A DNA stretch of 64,000 bases, from the NCBI RefSeq assembly GCF_019393635.1, contig NC_057863.1, positions 643,037,306-643,101,305 of the forward strand. The letters are read 5' to 3'. Each line of letters starts with the position of its first letter. Position 1 is the first letter of the stretch. Source of the stretch: Dromiciops gliroides. Its lineage: Eukaryota; Chordata; Mammalia; Microbiotheria; Microbiotheriidae. The notes beneath the pieces are model-generated. The model did no database searches, was not told the DNA's origin, and saw only the letters and a list, made by a program, of their open reading frames with translations. This document shows, piece by piece, positions 10,543 through 22,427 of the stretch. The position numbers were made by a program, and so were the translations under genes.

Positions 10543-11669
10543 CTGAGAACTTCTATGATTTTCCCAGTAGCATGGACATTCTTTGAGGACAGGGATTATT
10601 GTGTACTTTCCTGGGAGCCGAATGAGTATAGTTGGCTAATTGAATTTTTGTGTTTCCTCTATTTGTCCTTGGAACCTTCTTTCTGGAAATAAATCACTGA
10701 CCTGACTGGGTACCTTCTCTAGAAGGGAGCCCTTTACCACTTTGTGGAGATACCCCAGACATGAGCCACACTGACATGTTTAAGAGATTTCTTGGGAGTT
10801 ATTCCAGGGTGGGGGAAACAAGCCAGAAGGGGTAGAACCTGGTTCTCTTCTTTGGGACCATGGGAGCCCCAGCCAGAGCCCCTTCCAGAAGAGGGCCCCT
10901 TGGGCTACGGTATGCAAAAGGATTCTTTTCCTCTGAATTCTGAAGTCTGTTTGTGGCCTGACGTCTGGCTCTGAGTCAGCGGAAATGTGCTATGAGCTTC
11001 TCCTTCCTGAGCCCTCCTCTCCAGTGAAGGGCTCTGCTATTAGTCATTTATTCCCCCAGTATGAATGTCAGAGCAGGGACGTGTGTAGACTAAACCTCAT
11101 CTCCAATGGCGTCTTTAAGGCTAACTCAAGGAATCCCAGCACCACATGGGGATTCTTCTGACCTCACCACTCAATTCCTCTTCTCTCACTAAGGTCCTTA
11201 TAGATACAACCATGGAGAGGGTGTTGGACAGATGCCAGCTGGGAATTCCAGGGGGTGGCAAGGTCTCCAAGCCTGAGAGAGGGGAGGGGTAGGTGTGTCT
11301 CTTCTCTAGAAATTCCAATTAGAGTAATGCTTTTAGGGCTTTTTCATGGGGTGGGGAAGGTGTTTAGACTAACTCGCTGTGTGACTTTAGACTAGTCCCT
11401 TCCCCTGTTTGGGGAGAGAACCAGTGGGCCCTCTACTATCTGACTCACCAACCTTTCCAGTTTTATTTCCATTATTCTCTTTAATATATTTTTTATTCCA
11501 GTCAAACTGGTTTTCTAACTTTTCTCTGTATGGGAGATTCCATTTCCCATCTACTTATATTTGCACAAGCAGTGTCCCATGTCTGGCATGCACTCTCTTC
11601 TTGCAGTCATTAGCACTCTCCACACCTCCAAATGACTTTCTTTCTACTTATAGGAGGACATGAATCACA

Positions 11670-12960
11670 CAGAATAGCAGACTTGTAAAGCTGGAAGAAA
11701 TCTTAGAGACCATATAGCCCCAACCAGACCTGAAAGGAATCTCCAATACAATCTCCCTAACAAGTAGTCATCCAGCCTCTTTTTGAAGGCCTCCAAATAT
11801 GGGGAGCTCACTACTTTCCCAGGTAGTCCACTGTACTTCGGGGTAACCCTCAGCGTCAGGAAGTTGGTCCTAAAACAGTCTCTTTGTAACTTCCTCTCAA
11901 TGCTCCCTGCATCTCTGAATGCAGCTCAAAATCTCATTAGCTTTTCTGTCTGGCTTCTCACTCATTCTGAGCTTGCAGTCAGTCCACTTGGGGCCCCAGA
12001 TCTTTTTCAGACAAACAGCTCCAATTATGCCTTCCCTTATCTGGTGTTTGTAAAATTGATTTTTTTGAAACCAAGTGTAAGATTTTATAATACATTCCTA
12101 TTGAATAATTTCATCTTACTATATTTCATCCAGTGCTCTATCCCATCAAGATCTTTTAGGTTCTGAACCTTGTCATGTAATGTGTTAGTGATGACTTTGT
12201 GTCATCTGCATACTATCTGTCTATGCTTTTTAGTAACTGATCAAAATGTAAAGCACAGGGCCAAGCACAGATCCCTGGAGCACTCCACTAGAGACTTCCT
12301 TCCAAGCAGACATTGAGCTACAAACGACTACTCTGAGTCTGACCATCTAACCCGTTTGGAATCTATCTAATTGTAAAAATTATCTAATCCAAATCTCTCA
12401 GTGTTCTCCCCAGTGATAGTAGATGTTATCAAAAGCTTTGTTGAAATCTAGGCACACTCTTCCTATGAGTTATCAGGAAAACTAGTTTGTACTGGTTTGC
12501 TAACCCTGTCTAAAAAGGAAATGAGGTTGTTCTGGCATAACCTGTGCTTGATAAAGCCAGGCAGCCTCTTTGTAATCATTGCTTTCTTTTCTAGATATTT
12601 GCCAACCACATATTTAACAATCCCTTCTAGAATTCTCCCAGGAAATGAAGTCAAGCTAACTGAACTATAGTTGGTAGACTCTGCTCTCTTTGCTTTCTTG
12701 AAAAAATTGAGTCCACCAATCCTCCTCACCTACTTGCTACATTCTTTCAAATATCACTGGCAGAGTCTGAGCAATCACATCTGCCAGTTCTTTCAAAAGC
12801 TGAGAATGGGATTCATTTGTGCCAGGGGATTTGGATTCATCAAAGTGTAGCACATACTCTTGTATGTAGCTACTCTCCAAATCCCCCTACTTGCCCTGAA
12901 AGGTTGGGTCCCTAGGAGGAAGATACTGTGTTTCCCCTCTGGATTCCAGTGGTAACCTAG
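11670..12960 (-). repeat. CR1/L3-like LINE relic with reverse-transcriptase remnant
   Basis: The - strand of 12463-12729 reads a degraded RT-like segment (VSLTSFPGRILEGIVKYV, then RLCQNNLISFLDRVSKP), matching the CR1-type pattern of PVSLTS-PGK-ME and NLISFYD. The 3' end at 11670-11900 has GAGCTCACTACTTTCCCAGG and AGGAAGTTGGTCCT. The exact clade (L3 or another old non-LTR family) is uncertain. Confidence 0.65.
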
Positions 12961-13621
12961 AAAGGTTGGAGGATAGTTCTTATAATACTGCATGAGCCCC
13001 CACCAGTATGATTATTTCCACCATTGCTTAGCAGAATATTTAGCACAAAGTAAGCACTTAAATGTTTGTTGTCTTGACTAATACTTTCAAAGACTTCTAA
13101 ATTGACCGAGGACTTTTTGCATCTTAGTCTGATTTACGGATTGATTCAACGAAGACTATGTTTTATCCACACCCAGTTCATGTCTCTTACTGATTGACTC
13201 ATTGGAGATGTTCTCATCACATCTGGGTATCAAGGAGTACCATCTTGTGGGCACTTTAACTAGGACAGGTTGACTTCATTGATTAATTCAATCAACCCCC
13301 ACCCTTGCAAAGGGCAGCTAGATGCACTCTTGCTATCTCCTTATTTATATTGGGCAACTCCCATGAGTAATTTCTATTTTGTCATTTCTGGAACAAAGGT
13401 CATTCTCTTGGACAGAGAAGATGGAAGGAGAATTAGAATTGAGCAGCTCTGCCTTCTGTCTTTGTTTTCAGATATCCCTGGTAGTGGTTCTATCCTTTCT
13501 TTGGGTCTCCCCTCAGATCTACCCCCCCCCCCAAACCCTCTCAACAGCTTTTGGTGTCCTTAGCTTTCGTCATCAGTCTCAGCTTATTCTGAGCTTTAAC
13601 ATTACAAATACTGTCTTTGGT

Positions 13622-14350
13622 TTTTTTTTTAATTTTTAAACATAAAAGTATTTTATTATTTTCCAGTTACATGTAAGGATAGTTTTCAACATTTGTTTTC
13701 ATAGGATTTTTACCAAATTTTTTTCCCACCCTTCCTTCCCTCTCTCTTCCCCAAGATGAAAAGCAATCTGGTATAGGTTATATATGCACAATCACATTAA
13801 ACATATTTCTGCATTAGTCATATTGTGAAAGAAGTATCAGAGCACAAGGGACAAACCTCAAAAAAGAAGGGAAAAAACCAGCCCCAAAGTAGAAACAGCA
13901 TGGTTCAATCTGCATTCATAATCCATAGTTCTTTTTTCTGGATGTTGAGAACATTTTCTATCATGAATTCTTTGAAATTGTTTTGGATCACTGCACTGCT
14001 GAGAAGAGCCAAGTCTGTCACCATTGTTCATCATGCAATGCTGCTGTTACTGTGTACAATGTTCTCCTGGTTCTGCTTCTCTCAATCAGCATCAGTTCAT
14101 GTAAGTCCTTCCAGGTTTCTCTGAAGTCCTCCTGCTTATCGTTTCTTACAGCACATTAGTTTTCCATTACATTCATATACCACAACTTATTTAGCCATTC
14201 CCCAAATGATGGGCATTCCCTCAATTTCCAATTCTTTGCCACCGCAAAGACAGCTGCTATAAATATTTTTGTACATATGGGTCCTTTTTCCTCTTCTATG
14301 ATCTCTTTGGGATACAGACCTAGCAGTGGTACCACTGGGTCAAAGGGTAA
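13622..14350 (-). repeat. L1 3' end (ORF2 C-terminus and 3' UTR)
   Basis: About 730 bp, from poly-T through the 3' UTR to the antisense of the ORF2 end (GGGATACAGACCTAGCAGTG). No intact frame. Confidence 0.8.
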
Positions 14351-14725
14351 ATACTGTCTTTATAAAACTGTGCCATGATCTTACATGACCTTGCTTCCAT
14401 CTTTCTATATGCAGTAGGGGACATGCTAATAAGAGCCCCACCATTAGGGAATTTGTAATGACTTCTGCTGGCCACAAAACTTTGTGGGGAAGCTTGGTGA
14501 ACCTGCCCCAGGAAGAACCTGATAATATGGAATGGAGGGGTCCTGCTCACCCTCTCAGGGCATATGTAGATAGTCCATTGCTATTTCCAGTCTACTAACC
14601 ACATAGAGAAGAAATGGATTTTAAAGTCCAGAACTGGATGCTCATTCAAGTGGCCAAAGGAGCTTCTGTCTCTACCTGAAGGCAGTCCTTGCCTCCTTAC
14701 CTGAGTACAGCCTATTTATTGTCTT

Positions 14726-14945
14726 TGTTCAGTCATTTCAGTCATGTCTGACTCTTGGTGACCCTATTTGGGGTTTTCTTGGCAAGGATACTGGAGTGGT
14801 TTTCCATTTCCTTCTCCAGTTCATTTTATGAGGAAACAGTGAAGTGACTTGCCCAGGGTCACACAGATAGTAAGTGTCTGAGGCCGGATTAGAACTCAGG
14901 TCCTTTGAGCTCCAGACCTGGCACTCTATCCACTGTACCGCTTAG
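14726..14945 (-). repeat. MAR1-like long CORE-SINE
   Basis: GTTCAGTCATTTCAGTCATG, ACCCTATTTGGGGTTTTCTT, ending TCTATCCACTGTACCGCTTA. Confidence 0.83.
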
Positions 14946-15290
14946 CTTCCTGAATGCAGGCTAGGTCTCTTTAAAAGCAGAAGGAAAATATGAGCATTTA
15001 TCAACTAAGAATTTGTCATTTCAGGGAGGCAAAATTCATACTTGTCATATTTAGTCTCAATCGATATTTTGAAAGGATTTATTCATACAGCAAGTGTCAA
15101 TGCTTAAACATTCAGCTAGGTAGAAGTCATCTCCAAAAGGAATTTGTCTGACTTATAAAGTAAACACAATAGCCTAAAACAACACAGAGGGTCAAAATGG
15201 TCACTTTTGCTCTAGAGGAACCCCAGACTAGAGCATTCAAAATGAAAGTTCCAGTTAGAGAATCTCTCCATTTTCAGGAGGTTGCTGCAA

Positions 15291-15540
15291 ATTGTTGTTC
15301 AGTCATTTTTCAGTTCTTTCTGACTCTTTGTGACCCCATTTGGGGTTTTCTTGGCAAAGATACTGGAGTAGTTTGCTTTGTCCTTCTCCACTCATTTTAC
15401 AGATGAGGAAACTGAGGCAAACAGGGTTCAAATGACTTGCCCAGGGTCACACAACTAGTAAGTCTCTGAGGCTGGAATTGAACTCGGGAAGAGGAGTCTT
15501 CCAGACTCAGGGTCTGGCACTCTGTCCACTGCACTACCAC
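15291..15540 (-). repeat. MAR1-like long CORE-SINE
   Basis: TTGTTGTTCAGTCATTTTTC, GACCCCATTTGGGGTTTTCT, CAGATGAGGAAACTGAGGCA, ending CACTGCACTACCACC. Confidence 0.83.
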
Positions 15541-15639
15541 CAAATACATACATACATATACATATACATGTGTATATATGTATCCACTGAGAAGGATATT
15601 GTTTAAGAAGATATAGCAGTTAAAAAAATACATATATAT

Positions 15640-15693
<54 letters not shown>

Positions 15694-16000
15694 CAGTGCA
15701 GAGGCAGCTAGGTGGCACAGTGGATAAAGCACCGGCCCTGGATTCAGGAGGACCTGAGTCACTTAACCCTCATTGCCCCATGGAGAAGAAGAAGAAGAAG
15801 AAGAGGAAGAGGAAGAGGAAGAAGAAGAAGAAGAAGAGGAAGAAGAAGAAGAAGAGGAGGAGGAGGATAAAGTGCCTGGATTTAGGAGGACCTGAATTCA
15901 AATCCAGCCTCAGACACTTGACACTTACTAGCTGTGTGACCCTGGGCAAGTCATTTAACCCTCATTGCCCTGCAAACAAACAAACAAACAAGATATAGCA
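15640..16000 (+). repeat. (GA)n, SINE with deletion, (GAA/GAG)n, second SINE fragment
   Basis: 15642-15690 is pure GA. 15701-15779 is a short SINE with its centre deleted. 15783-15868 is a GAA/GAG tract. 15868-15973 is a SINE lacking its head, with an (AAAC)n tail. Confidence 0.82.
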
Positions 16001-16214
16001 GTAACAAAAATATTAACATTCTCTCCCCCCACCAATATTTGGGGGGACACACCTTCCCCTATATCACCTCAATCAATACCTGAAGAAAATAAGCTCTAAC
16101 CTAAAGTAGTTGCTACAAAACATTCACCACCACCAAGTTCACTTCCCAATTCATAATTGCCAATGGAAGAAGAGTCACACCCTAGTGTCTACCTTTAATC
16201 TATAGCTATGCTGG

Positions 16215-16940
16215 ATCTTTTTTTAAAATAACATTTTATTTTTTTCCCTAATTACATGTAAAGTTAGTTTTCAACATTGATTTTTGTAAGATTTTGATTT
16301 CCAATTTTTCTTCCTCCCTTCCTTCCCCCTTCCCCAAGACAGCAAGCAGTTTGATATAGTTTATACATTGCAATCATGTTAAACATATTTCCACATTAGT
16401 CATGTTGTAAGAGAAGAATCAAAACAAAAGAAAAAAACACAAGAAAAAAGAAATAACGACAACAAAAACAACAAAAGTGAAAATAGTATGCTTCAATCTG
16501 CATTCAGATCCATAGTCCTTTTTCTGGATGTGGAGAGCATTTTCCATCATGAGTCTTTTGGCATTGTCTTGGATCATTGTGTTTCTGAGAAGAGCTAAGT
16601 CCATCATAGTTGATCACTGTACAGTGTTGCTGTTACTATGTACAGTGTTCTCCTGGTTCTGCTCATTTCACTCAGCATCATTTCATTTAAGTCTTTCCAG
16701 CTTTCTCTGAAATCTGCCTGCTCATCATTTCTTACAGCACAATAGTATTCCATCACATTCATATACCACAACTTGTTCAGCCATTCCCCAATTGATGGGC
16801 ATCCTCTAGATTTCCAATTCTTTGTCACCACAAAAAGAGCAGCTATAAATATTTTTGTACATGTGGGTCTTTTTCCCTGTTTTATTATCTCTTTGGGATA
16901 AAGACCTAATAGTGGTATTGCTGGGTCAAAGGGTGTATTG
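16215..16940 (-). repeat. L1 3' end with readable ORF2 C-terminus
   Basis: The - strand of 16604-16972 reads NTPFDPAIPLLGLYPKEI, then CTKIFIAALFVVTKNWKSR and MNVMEYYCAVRNDEQADF, matching the C-terminal region of L1 ORF2. The 3' UTR lies at 16215-16500. Truncated and not functional. Confidence 0.88.
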
Positions 16941-17016
16941 GAGCTTGAAGGCTGATTCAGCTGCCGGCGCACTGGAGTGGACTCCCATCACTGGACTGCA
17001 GGGGCTCACTCTACAG

Positions 17017-17084
<68 letters not shown>

Positions 17085-17253
17085 ATCTATCTATCTTTCT
17101 ATCTATCTATCTATCTTCCTTCCTTCCTTCCTTTGGCATACAGGTTAAGTGACTTACCCAGGGTCACACAACTAGTTTCTAAGGCTGTATTTGAACTCAG
17201 GTCCTCCTGACCTGAGGGCTGGTGCTCTATCCCTGCAGTGCCACCTAGCTGCC
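17017..17253 (-). repeat. Old short SINE (17134-17253) with TATC/TTTC/TTCC tail (17017-17133)
   Basis: ATCT repeats, then CTTT and CCTT repeats, abut GGTTAAGTGACTTACCCAGG and end TGCCACCTAGCTGCCC. Confidence 0.85.
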
Positions 17254-17779
17254 CTTCTTCAGACCTCTCAAAGCTCACAGGGTCGCAGACTCATCCCGTC
17301 CATCTCTAATACTCTTTCTCCCAAGGTTTCGAAGACTACACATAAGGGAGCCACAAGAAATGCCAAGGCAACTGAGCAGGACTTGGAGGAGACCTGGGTT
17401 AGTTCTAGAACCCATCTTGCCTTGAGACTCCAGGCAAGTCTCCTTACCTCACCTAGCTTTAGTTTCCCTATCTGTAATATGGGGATAATCAGACTTGCTT
17501 ACCTAACCTAACAGGATGGATGTGGATAAAGGGCTCTGCAAATCATAAGAATTACAGAAGAGGAGCTGCTTTGATGTAAGTGTTGCTAGCTGGTGGGAGG
17601 CATGGGGGCAGAGACAGATGGAAAGGAATGTTGCTCCTCTCCCCCTAGGGTTTTGAGCACCTGCCAAGCCAAAAAAAAAAAAAAAGTCAAGGGAGAGAGA
17701 TTTCCATAGAATGAGAAGCAGCGTGGTTTACTAACACACTGACATCAGTGAGGCACTTTAAAGTTTGCAGAGTCATTTT

Positions 17780-17960
17780 TACATCTATTATCTCTTTGGA
17801 GTTTCACAACATGTTTGTGAGACAGAGAACACTATTATTATTTCCATTTTACAAATGAAGAAACTGAGGCTCAGTTTCAAGTACAGTGACTTTTCTAGAA
17901 AGTGTCAGAGGTGGGATTCAAACCCAGGTCTCCTTGACCCTACAGCCTGCTTACTCTCCA
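17780..17960 (-). repeat. MIR-like fragment
   Basis: CATTTTACAAATGAAGAAACTGAGGC followed by a degenerate core (AGTGTCAGAGGTGGGATTCA). Confidence 0.6.
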
Positions 17961-18110
17961 TCTTGGTCCAAATGTCTCTTGCTTCTCTGAAAAAGGGACA
18001 AGGCCTGATACCTGCATTCTAGGTCAGCTCTTCCCCCACAGCAGTCATCTGTGTGACTCTGGGCAAGCCATAATGTTCCAGGGCCTCAGTTTCCCCCCTT
18101 CTCCTCACTT

Positions 18111-18375
18111 GGAAGAAGCTAGGTAGCTCAGTGGCTAGAGTGCTGGATCTACAGTCAGAATGATTTGAGTTCAAATACAGCCTCAGACACTGGCAGCTGT
18201 GACCCTGGGCAAGTCACTTGGCCAGTTGGCCTCAGTTTCCTCATTTGTAAAATGAAAATAATAATAGCACCTATCTCCCAGGGTTGTTTTGAGGATCAAA
18301 TGAGACAATAATTTTAAGTGCTTAGCACATAGTGGGTACTATATAAACATTAGCTATCATTATTATTACTATTAT
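18111..18375 (+). repeat. CORE-SINE with MIR-like 3' half
   Basis: AGCTAGGTAGCTCAGTGGCT, CTCAGTTTCCTCATTTGTAA, TTGAGGATCAAATGAGACAA and GTGCTTAGCACATAGT. Confidence 0.78.
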
Positions 18376-18596
18376 TGTTCTTGCTTTCTGAGTAAGTCTA
18401 TCTCCATCTTTCTCTTTCTTGCCTACCTCTCTGTCTTGCTCTGTCTTTGTCTCTCTTACTATTTCTCTTCTCTTTTGTCTCTCTCTCTCTGTCTCTTTTC
18501 TCTTCTTCTCCCCTTTCCCTCCCTCCTTTTCCTTTCTTCCTCAGTTTCTTCCTTTTTGGGTTAGTAGAATCATTCTGAAATTCTTTTTTTGTTTTT

Positions 18597-18733
18597 TTTG
18601 TGAGGAAATTGAGGTTGTGACTTGCTTAGGGTCACACAGCTAGTAAGTGTTAAGTGTCTGAGGCCGGATTTGAACTCAGGTCCTCCTGACTCCAAGGCTG
18701 GTGCTCTACCCACTGAGCCACCTAGCCGCCCCC
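18597..18733 (-). repeat. Short SINE
   Basis: TGACTTGCTTAGGGTCACAC to GAGCCACCTAGCCGCCCC. Confidence 0.88.
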
Positions 18734-18889
18734 AATATTCTTTTATTCCAAATCTCTGCTCCTGATTCCTCATCTTCTGATGAAGAGGTTGGACAAGGCA
18801 GCATCTTCTTCATTTTACAGATGAGGAAATTGAGGCAAACTTAGATTACATGACTTGCTGGTCACAGCTGCCAGTGTCTGAGGCTGCCC

Positions 18890-19140
18890 CAGTCCAAGCT
18901 CTCATAAGCTGATTTGGTGACAGGATCAGAAACCCAGAATCTTGAAGCAAAAGGTATCTCGGGGCTCCTCAAGTCCAATTTAGACCTACTCAAACAAAGA
19001 TCACATTCACAATGCCTACGGCAATGGGCATGGGGCCTCTGCTTGGAGACCTCCAGGGACAGGGAGCTCACTACCTCCTGAGGCAGCCCACTCTGCTTTT
19101 TGTCTAATTGTTCTAATTGTCAGGAAGTTAGTCTAACTCT
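18890..19140 (-). repeat. CR1/L3-like 3' fragment
   Basis: Same motif order as at 11.7-11.9 kb: CCTCAAGTCCAATTTAGACC, GGGAGCTCACTACCTCCTGA, TGTCAGGAAGTTAGTC. Confidence 0.6.
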
Positions 19141-19892
19141 GACTCTTTCCTGCAGTTTGTTTGGTCCCTGGGCCCCAAGAGTATACCAGAGCTCCACCCA
19201 AGGAATACCAAGCAAAGACTAATGAGACAGGCAGGGACATTAGACAGAGAGATCTCAGAGACAGAGATATTCTAGGGTCAGAGACAGAAAAAGCTCTGAG
19301 ATAGAGACATGGAAGGGTCAGTGACAATTTTGAGAGAGAATGTGGAGGGCAGTATCAAAGACACTTCAGGAACAGATAGGAACAGAAACTTTGCCCCTTG
19401 CCAGACTGCTGATCTGATACAGATTCAGACACTGCACCTTGGACTTTATCTTCCCCATCCCTAATCAGTACTCACCTTTAACCAGGATGTTCTAAGGAGG
19501 CCAAAGGCTGGTTTGGGGTCCTTGGAGAATAGGGCTGGATGGCTGTTTTTGTTTTGAGGTTGGAGCAGAAAAAGAGGAAGGGGAGCTTGATCCAAGTCTG
19601 CCCTGGATCTACCCAGCTGGGCTCCTCCGGCCTTAACCTTGTATTGTTGGCATCCTCTAAATGCTGGCCCCACCAATGGCCATGGCTAGCCCTGGGGCGG
19701 TAATAAGCTCTATATCTGGCCAGGAAGATCACTTATTCCCTCAGATTCCCCCAATCGTTTAGAATGAGAGAGAAGCCTCCGTGGCCTGGGCTGTTCATTG
19801 ACCTAACCACCATTCTGAATATCCAAAGGGGTGACCTGGGGAAGAAGTGGGTAGACATGTTCTGGTCAGCCCTGGGGCAAGAACTGTGGAAG

Positions 19893-20465
19893 TTACATCC
19901 AGAAAAAAGAACTGTGGAATCTGGATGCAGATTGAACCATACTATTTCTACTTTTTTCTTTTTTGAGATTTTTCCCTTTTGCTCTTATTCTTCTTTCACA
20001 ACATGACTAATGCAGAAATATGTTTAATGCGATTGTACATATATCACCTATAGTAAGTAGATTGCTTGATGTCTTGGGGACGGGGGAAGGGAGAAAAAAT
20101 TTCAATTAGAAATCTTATAAAAACAAATGTTGAGGGGCAGCTAGGTGGTGCAGTGGATAAAGCACTGGCCCTGGATTCAGGAGGACCTGAGTTCAAATCC
20201 GGCCTCAGACACTTAACACTTACTAGCTGTGTGACCCTGGGCAAGTCACTTAACCCCAATTGCCTCACCAAAAAACAAAAAAACAAAACAAAACAAATCT
20301 GGCCTTAGACACTTGACACTAGCTGTGTGACCTTTGGCAAATCACTTAACCCCAATTGCCTCACTAAAAACAAACAAACAAACAAAAAACAAACCAACCA
20401 AATGTTGAAAACTATCTCTACATGTAACTAGGAAATAATAAAATATTTTTATTCTACATATAAAA
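19893..20465 (+). repeat. L1 3' end interrupted by two SINE copies
   Basis: L1 (19893-20133 and 20399-20462) is split by a full short SINE (20134-20270) and a headless SINE (20298-20370). CAAATGTTGA at the left break and again at 20399 marks the target-site duplication. Confidence 0.82.
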
Positions 20466-20565
20466 AAAAAGAACTGTGGAAATTACAGTCAAGTTCAGCT
20501 CAACATAAGGAACAATTAGAATTTGGCAGCCTTGAAGTGAGCTTCCTTCAAGAGGTAGTGAACAG

Positions 20566-20698
20566 GGGGGCAGCTAGGTGGCGCAGTGGATAAAGCACTG
20601 GCCCTGGATTCAGGAGGACCTGAGTTCAAATGCGGCCTCAGACACTTGATACTAGCTGTGTGACCCTGGGCAAGTCACTTAACCCCCATTGCCCCGCG
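20566..20698 (+). repeat. Short SINE
   Basis: GGGGCAGCTAGGTGGCGCAG to CCCCCATTGCCCCGC, followed by a G run. Confidence 0.9.
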
Positions 20699-20929
20699 GG
20701 GGGGGGGGAGGAAAAAAAGAGGTAGTGAACAGCTGGAAGGAGAGAATTTGGCACTCAATTTTTTTTTTTTTGAGAAGTAAAAAAAAAAAAACAACAAACC
20801 CACAAAAAACTTTATTTACATTCTCGTGAGAATGGGCCATCCCCCGGTGGAATGGGGGAAATGGCAGTTTGTTGGCCCCTTTTATTCCATGACTGGGACT
20901 CAAAATTTAAAAGAAAAAACTTTTTTTGT

Positions 20930-21115
20930 GAAGTTCAAAGAAATAGGTAGTGAGCTCCCCATCATGAGGCATGGCCAAGCAAAGGCTGGATGACTTTCTG
21001 GTTCGCGAGGTCTTAGAGGGCATTGGTTGTACTGGAAGAGGATCTGAATTCCATAGTCTTGTAGGTCTCTCTCTCCCAGCTCCAAGAGGCTGGAATTCTG
21101 GGATTCTTGGAGTGA
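20930..21115 (+). repeat. CR1/L3-like 3' fragment
   Basis: TGAGCTCCCCATCATGAGGC, AAGCAAAGGCTGGATGACTT and GGCTGGAATTCTGGGATTCT follow the motif order of CR1/L3 3' ends. Confidence 0.55.
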
Positions 21116-21317
21116 GGATGTGGGGGATGGTGGTGGATGGACTCCCTTTAACTGGAAGCATTTACAGGGCTCCTCCAGCCTGCAGGGAGGCCCAGAGAAG
21201 GGGTTGGAAAAGGAAGCCAAGGGGGCAGAAGGCAAGACTTCTAACCCTCTAGAGCCTGGTCCATAAAAGGAGGAGAAAGTCAGACAAAGGAGCGCTTGCA
21301 CTCTCTTCCAATCCATG

Positions 21318-21545
21318 CATGGAAAAACATTTCATAAGGGTTTATGATGAACACCACTGAGGATTCAAAGAGCAAACAAGCCCAAAGGGCTCTGCCCTCA
21401 AGGAGCCTGAATTCTAATGGGGAGACAATGTAAGATCGGTGCAGAGCAGTTGGGAGGTAGCGATTCTCAGAGGTGGAGACTAGGAGGGCAAGTAGTCCAG
21501 GCAGGGGCCAGAGCCAGGACAAAGGTTCAGATGTGAGAGATGGGT
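21318..21545 (-). repeat. L2 3' fragment
   Basis: CTCTGCCCTCAAGGAGCCTG and CTAATGGGGAGACAATG resemble inverted L2. Confidence 0.55.
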
Positions 21546-21605
21546 GAAGAACAGTAGCAGCCTGGGCCAGGGTGGCCGGCTGTCTCTGCTCCTGGGATTT
21601 AGCCC

Positions 21606-21855
21606 CTTTTTGTCATTCGGCCATTTCAGTCGTGTCCAACTCTTCATGACTCCAGCAGGGGTTTTCTTGACAAAGATGCTGGAGTGGTTTTGCCATTTCC
21701 TTCTCTAGCTCGTTTTACAGATGATGAAACTGAGGCAAACAATGAAATGACTTGCCCAGGGTCACACAGCTAGTGTCTGAGGCCAGATTTGAACTCAGGA
21801 AGATGAGTCTTCCTGACTCCAGGCCCAGTGCTCTATCCACTGCAGCACCCCCCTA
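21606..21855 (-). repeat. MAR1-like long CORE-SINE, about 340 bp upstream of the CAPN12 ATG
   Basis: CATTTCAGTCGTGTCCAACT, GCAGGGGTTTTCTTGACAAA, CAGATGATGAAACTGAGGCA, ending CCACTGCAGCACC. It marks the likely upstream limit of the CAPN12 proximal promoter. Confidence 0.83.
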
Positions 21856-22196
21856 GGCTCCTATCAGAGTTCTATGGTCTTCCCTGGTCTCCCACCATCA
21901 AGCCCATTAAGTTTCATGGGCAGGCCACAACTGAGGGCCCGGAAACCCACAGGGTGTATCCTACTTCCCCCCACCAACCATCAATTAATATTAACAAGGG
22001 GCGGAACCCTGACTGGAGCGTGTCCAGAAGTAGGGCAACTGACCACAGGTCCTTGAGCGCCTGCCATTCCTTAGTGATCTTCCCCATCTCCTCCCGGGGC
22101 CCCCAAGTGGTGCTTGGAGATCCCTGGGAGACAGGCCCCTCCCTTCTCCCAACCTCAAGCTTTAAAGGGCTTCTCCCAGGTGCCCAAGGATCCCCG

Positions 22197-22427
22197 ATGG
22201 CCGTTCAGAGGGTGACCATCCACCTGGTAGAGGATGAAGATGGAGAACATTTCCAGGGTCCTGTCTGCTTCCGGGGCCAGTGCTACCAGTCCATCCAGGA
22301 GAGATGCCTGCAGGCAGGGACCCTCTTCCTGGACCCCTGCTTCCCTGCTGGGCCTGCTGCCCTGGGTTATGACCAGTTGGGGCCCAACTCTGAGAAGGCC
22401 AAGGGTGTGGAGTGGCTGAGACCTTAT
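22197..22427 (+). CDS. CAPN12: CAPN12 coding exon 1 (start codon and N-terminal segment)
   Basis: Encodes residues 1-77, beginning [16 protein letters not shown] and ending KGVEWLRPY before GTGAGT. The conserved calpain stretch [15 protein letters not shown] lies near its end. This ATG was chosen because the protein downstream of it aligns with the start of human CAPN12 (the RVTI-LV pattern near residue 5). The same frame stays open upstream to 21828, but that extension begins inside a SINE and has no calpain similarity, so it is not used. A 5' UTR exon further upstream cannot be excluded. Confidence 0.9.

Larger units (their letters stand above)
1..22196. other. Intergenic, repeat-dominated region upstream of CAPN12
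   Basis: No exon-like reading frame with recognisable homology was found on either strand. The open frames here are short and mostly explained by repeats. SINE-derived peptides recur many times, microsatellites give Ile/Ser/Tyr-rich frames, and L1 or CR1-like relics give broken reverse-transcriptase pieces. In human the genes upstream of CAPN12 are galectins (LGALS7, LGALS4), but no galectin exon was recognised here. An AATAAA at 28-33 could belong to a gene lying to the left, but nothing else supports that. Apparently unique, unannotated stretches include about 40-620, 760-1830, 10540-11660, 12990-13600, 14360-14720, 17260-18100 and 19140-19890. Confidence 0.7.

Noticed and set aside
12463..12729. 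88-codon frame with RT-like pattern as a domesticated gene
   Set aside because: It is short and embedded in a degraded CR1/L3-like element whose 3' end is recognisable next to it.
15640..15870. Regular short repeats as a CRISPR-like array
   Set aside because: They are GA and GAA/GAG microsatellites attached to SINE pieces in vertebrate DNA; there are no spacers.
16604..16972. 122-codon frame with L1 ORF2 similarity as a possible gene
   Set aside because: It is the C-terminal tail of a truncated L1 ORF2 with no start, catalytic domain or intact remainder.
22161..22166. TTTAAA 31-36 bp upstream of the CAPN12 ATG as a TATA box
   Set aside because: It would put the transcription start within a few bases of the ATG. 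A start site further upstream is more likely, and no other promoter evidence is visible.
21828..22196. In-frame open extension of 123 codons upstream of the CAPN12 ATG
   Set aside because: It starts inside a MAR1-like SINE, has no calpain similarity and is not needed: the protein from 22197 lines up with the human N-terminus.
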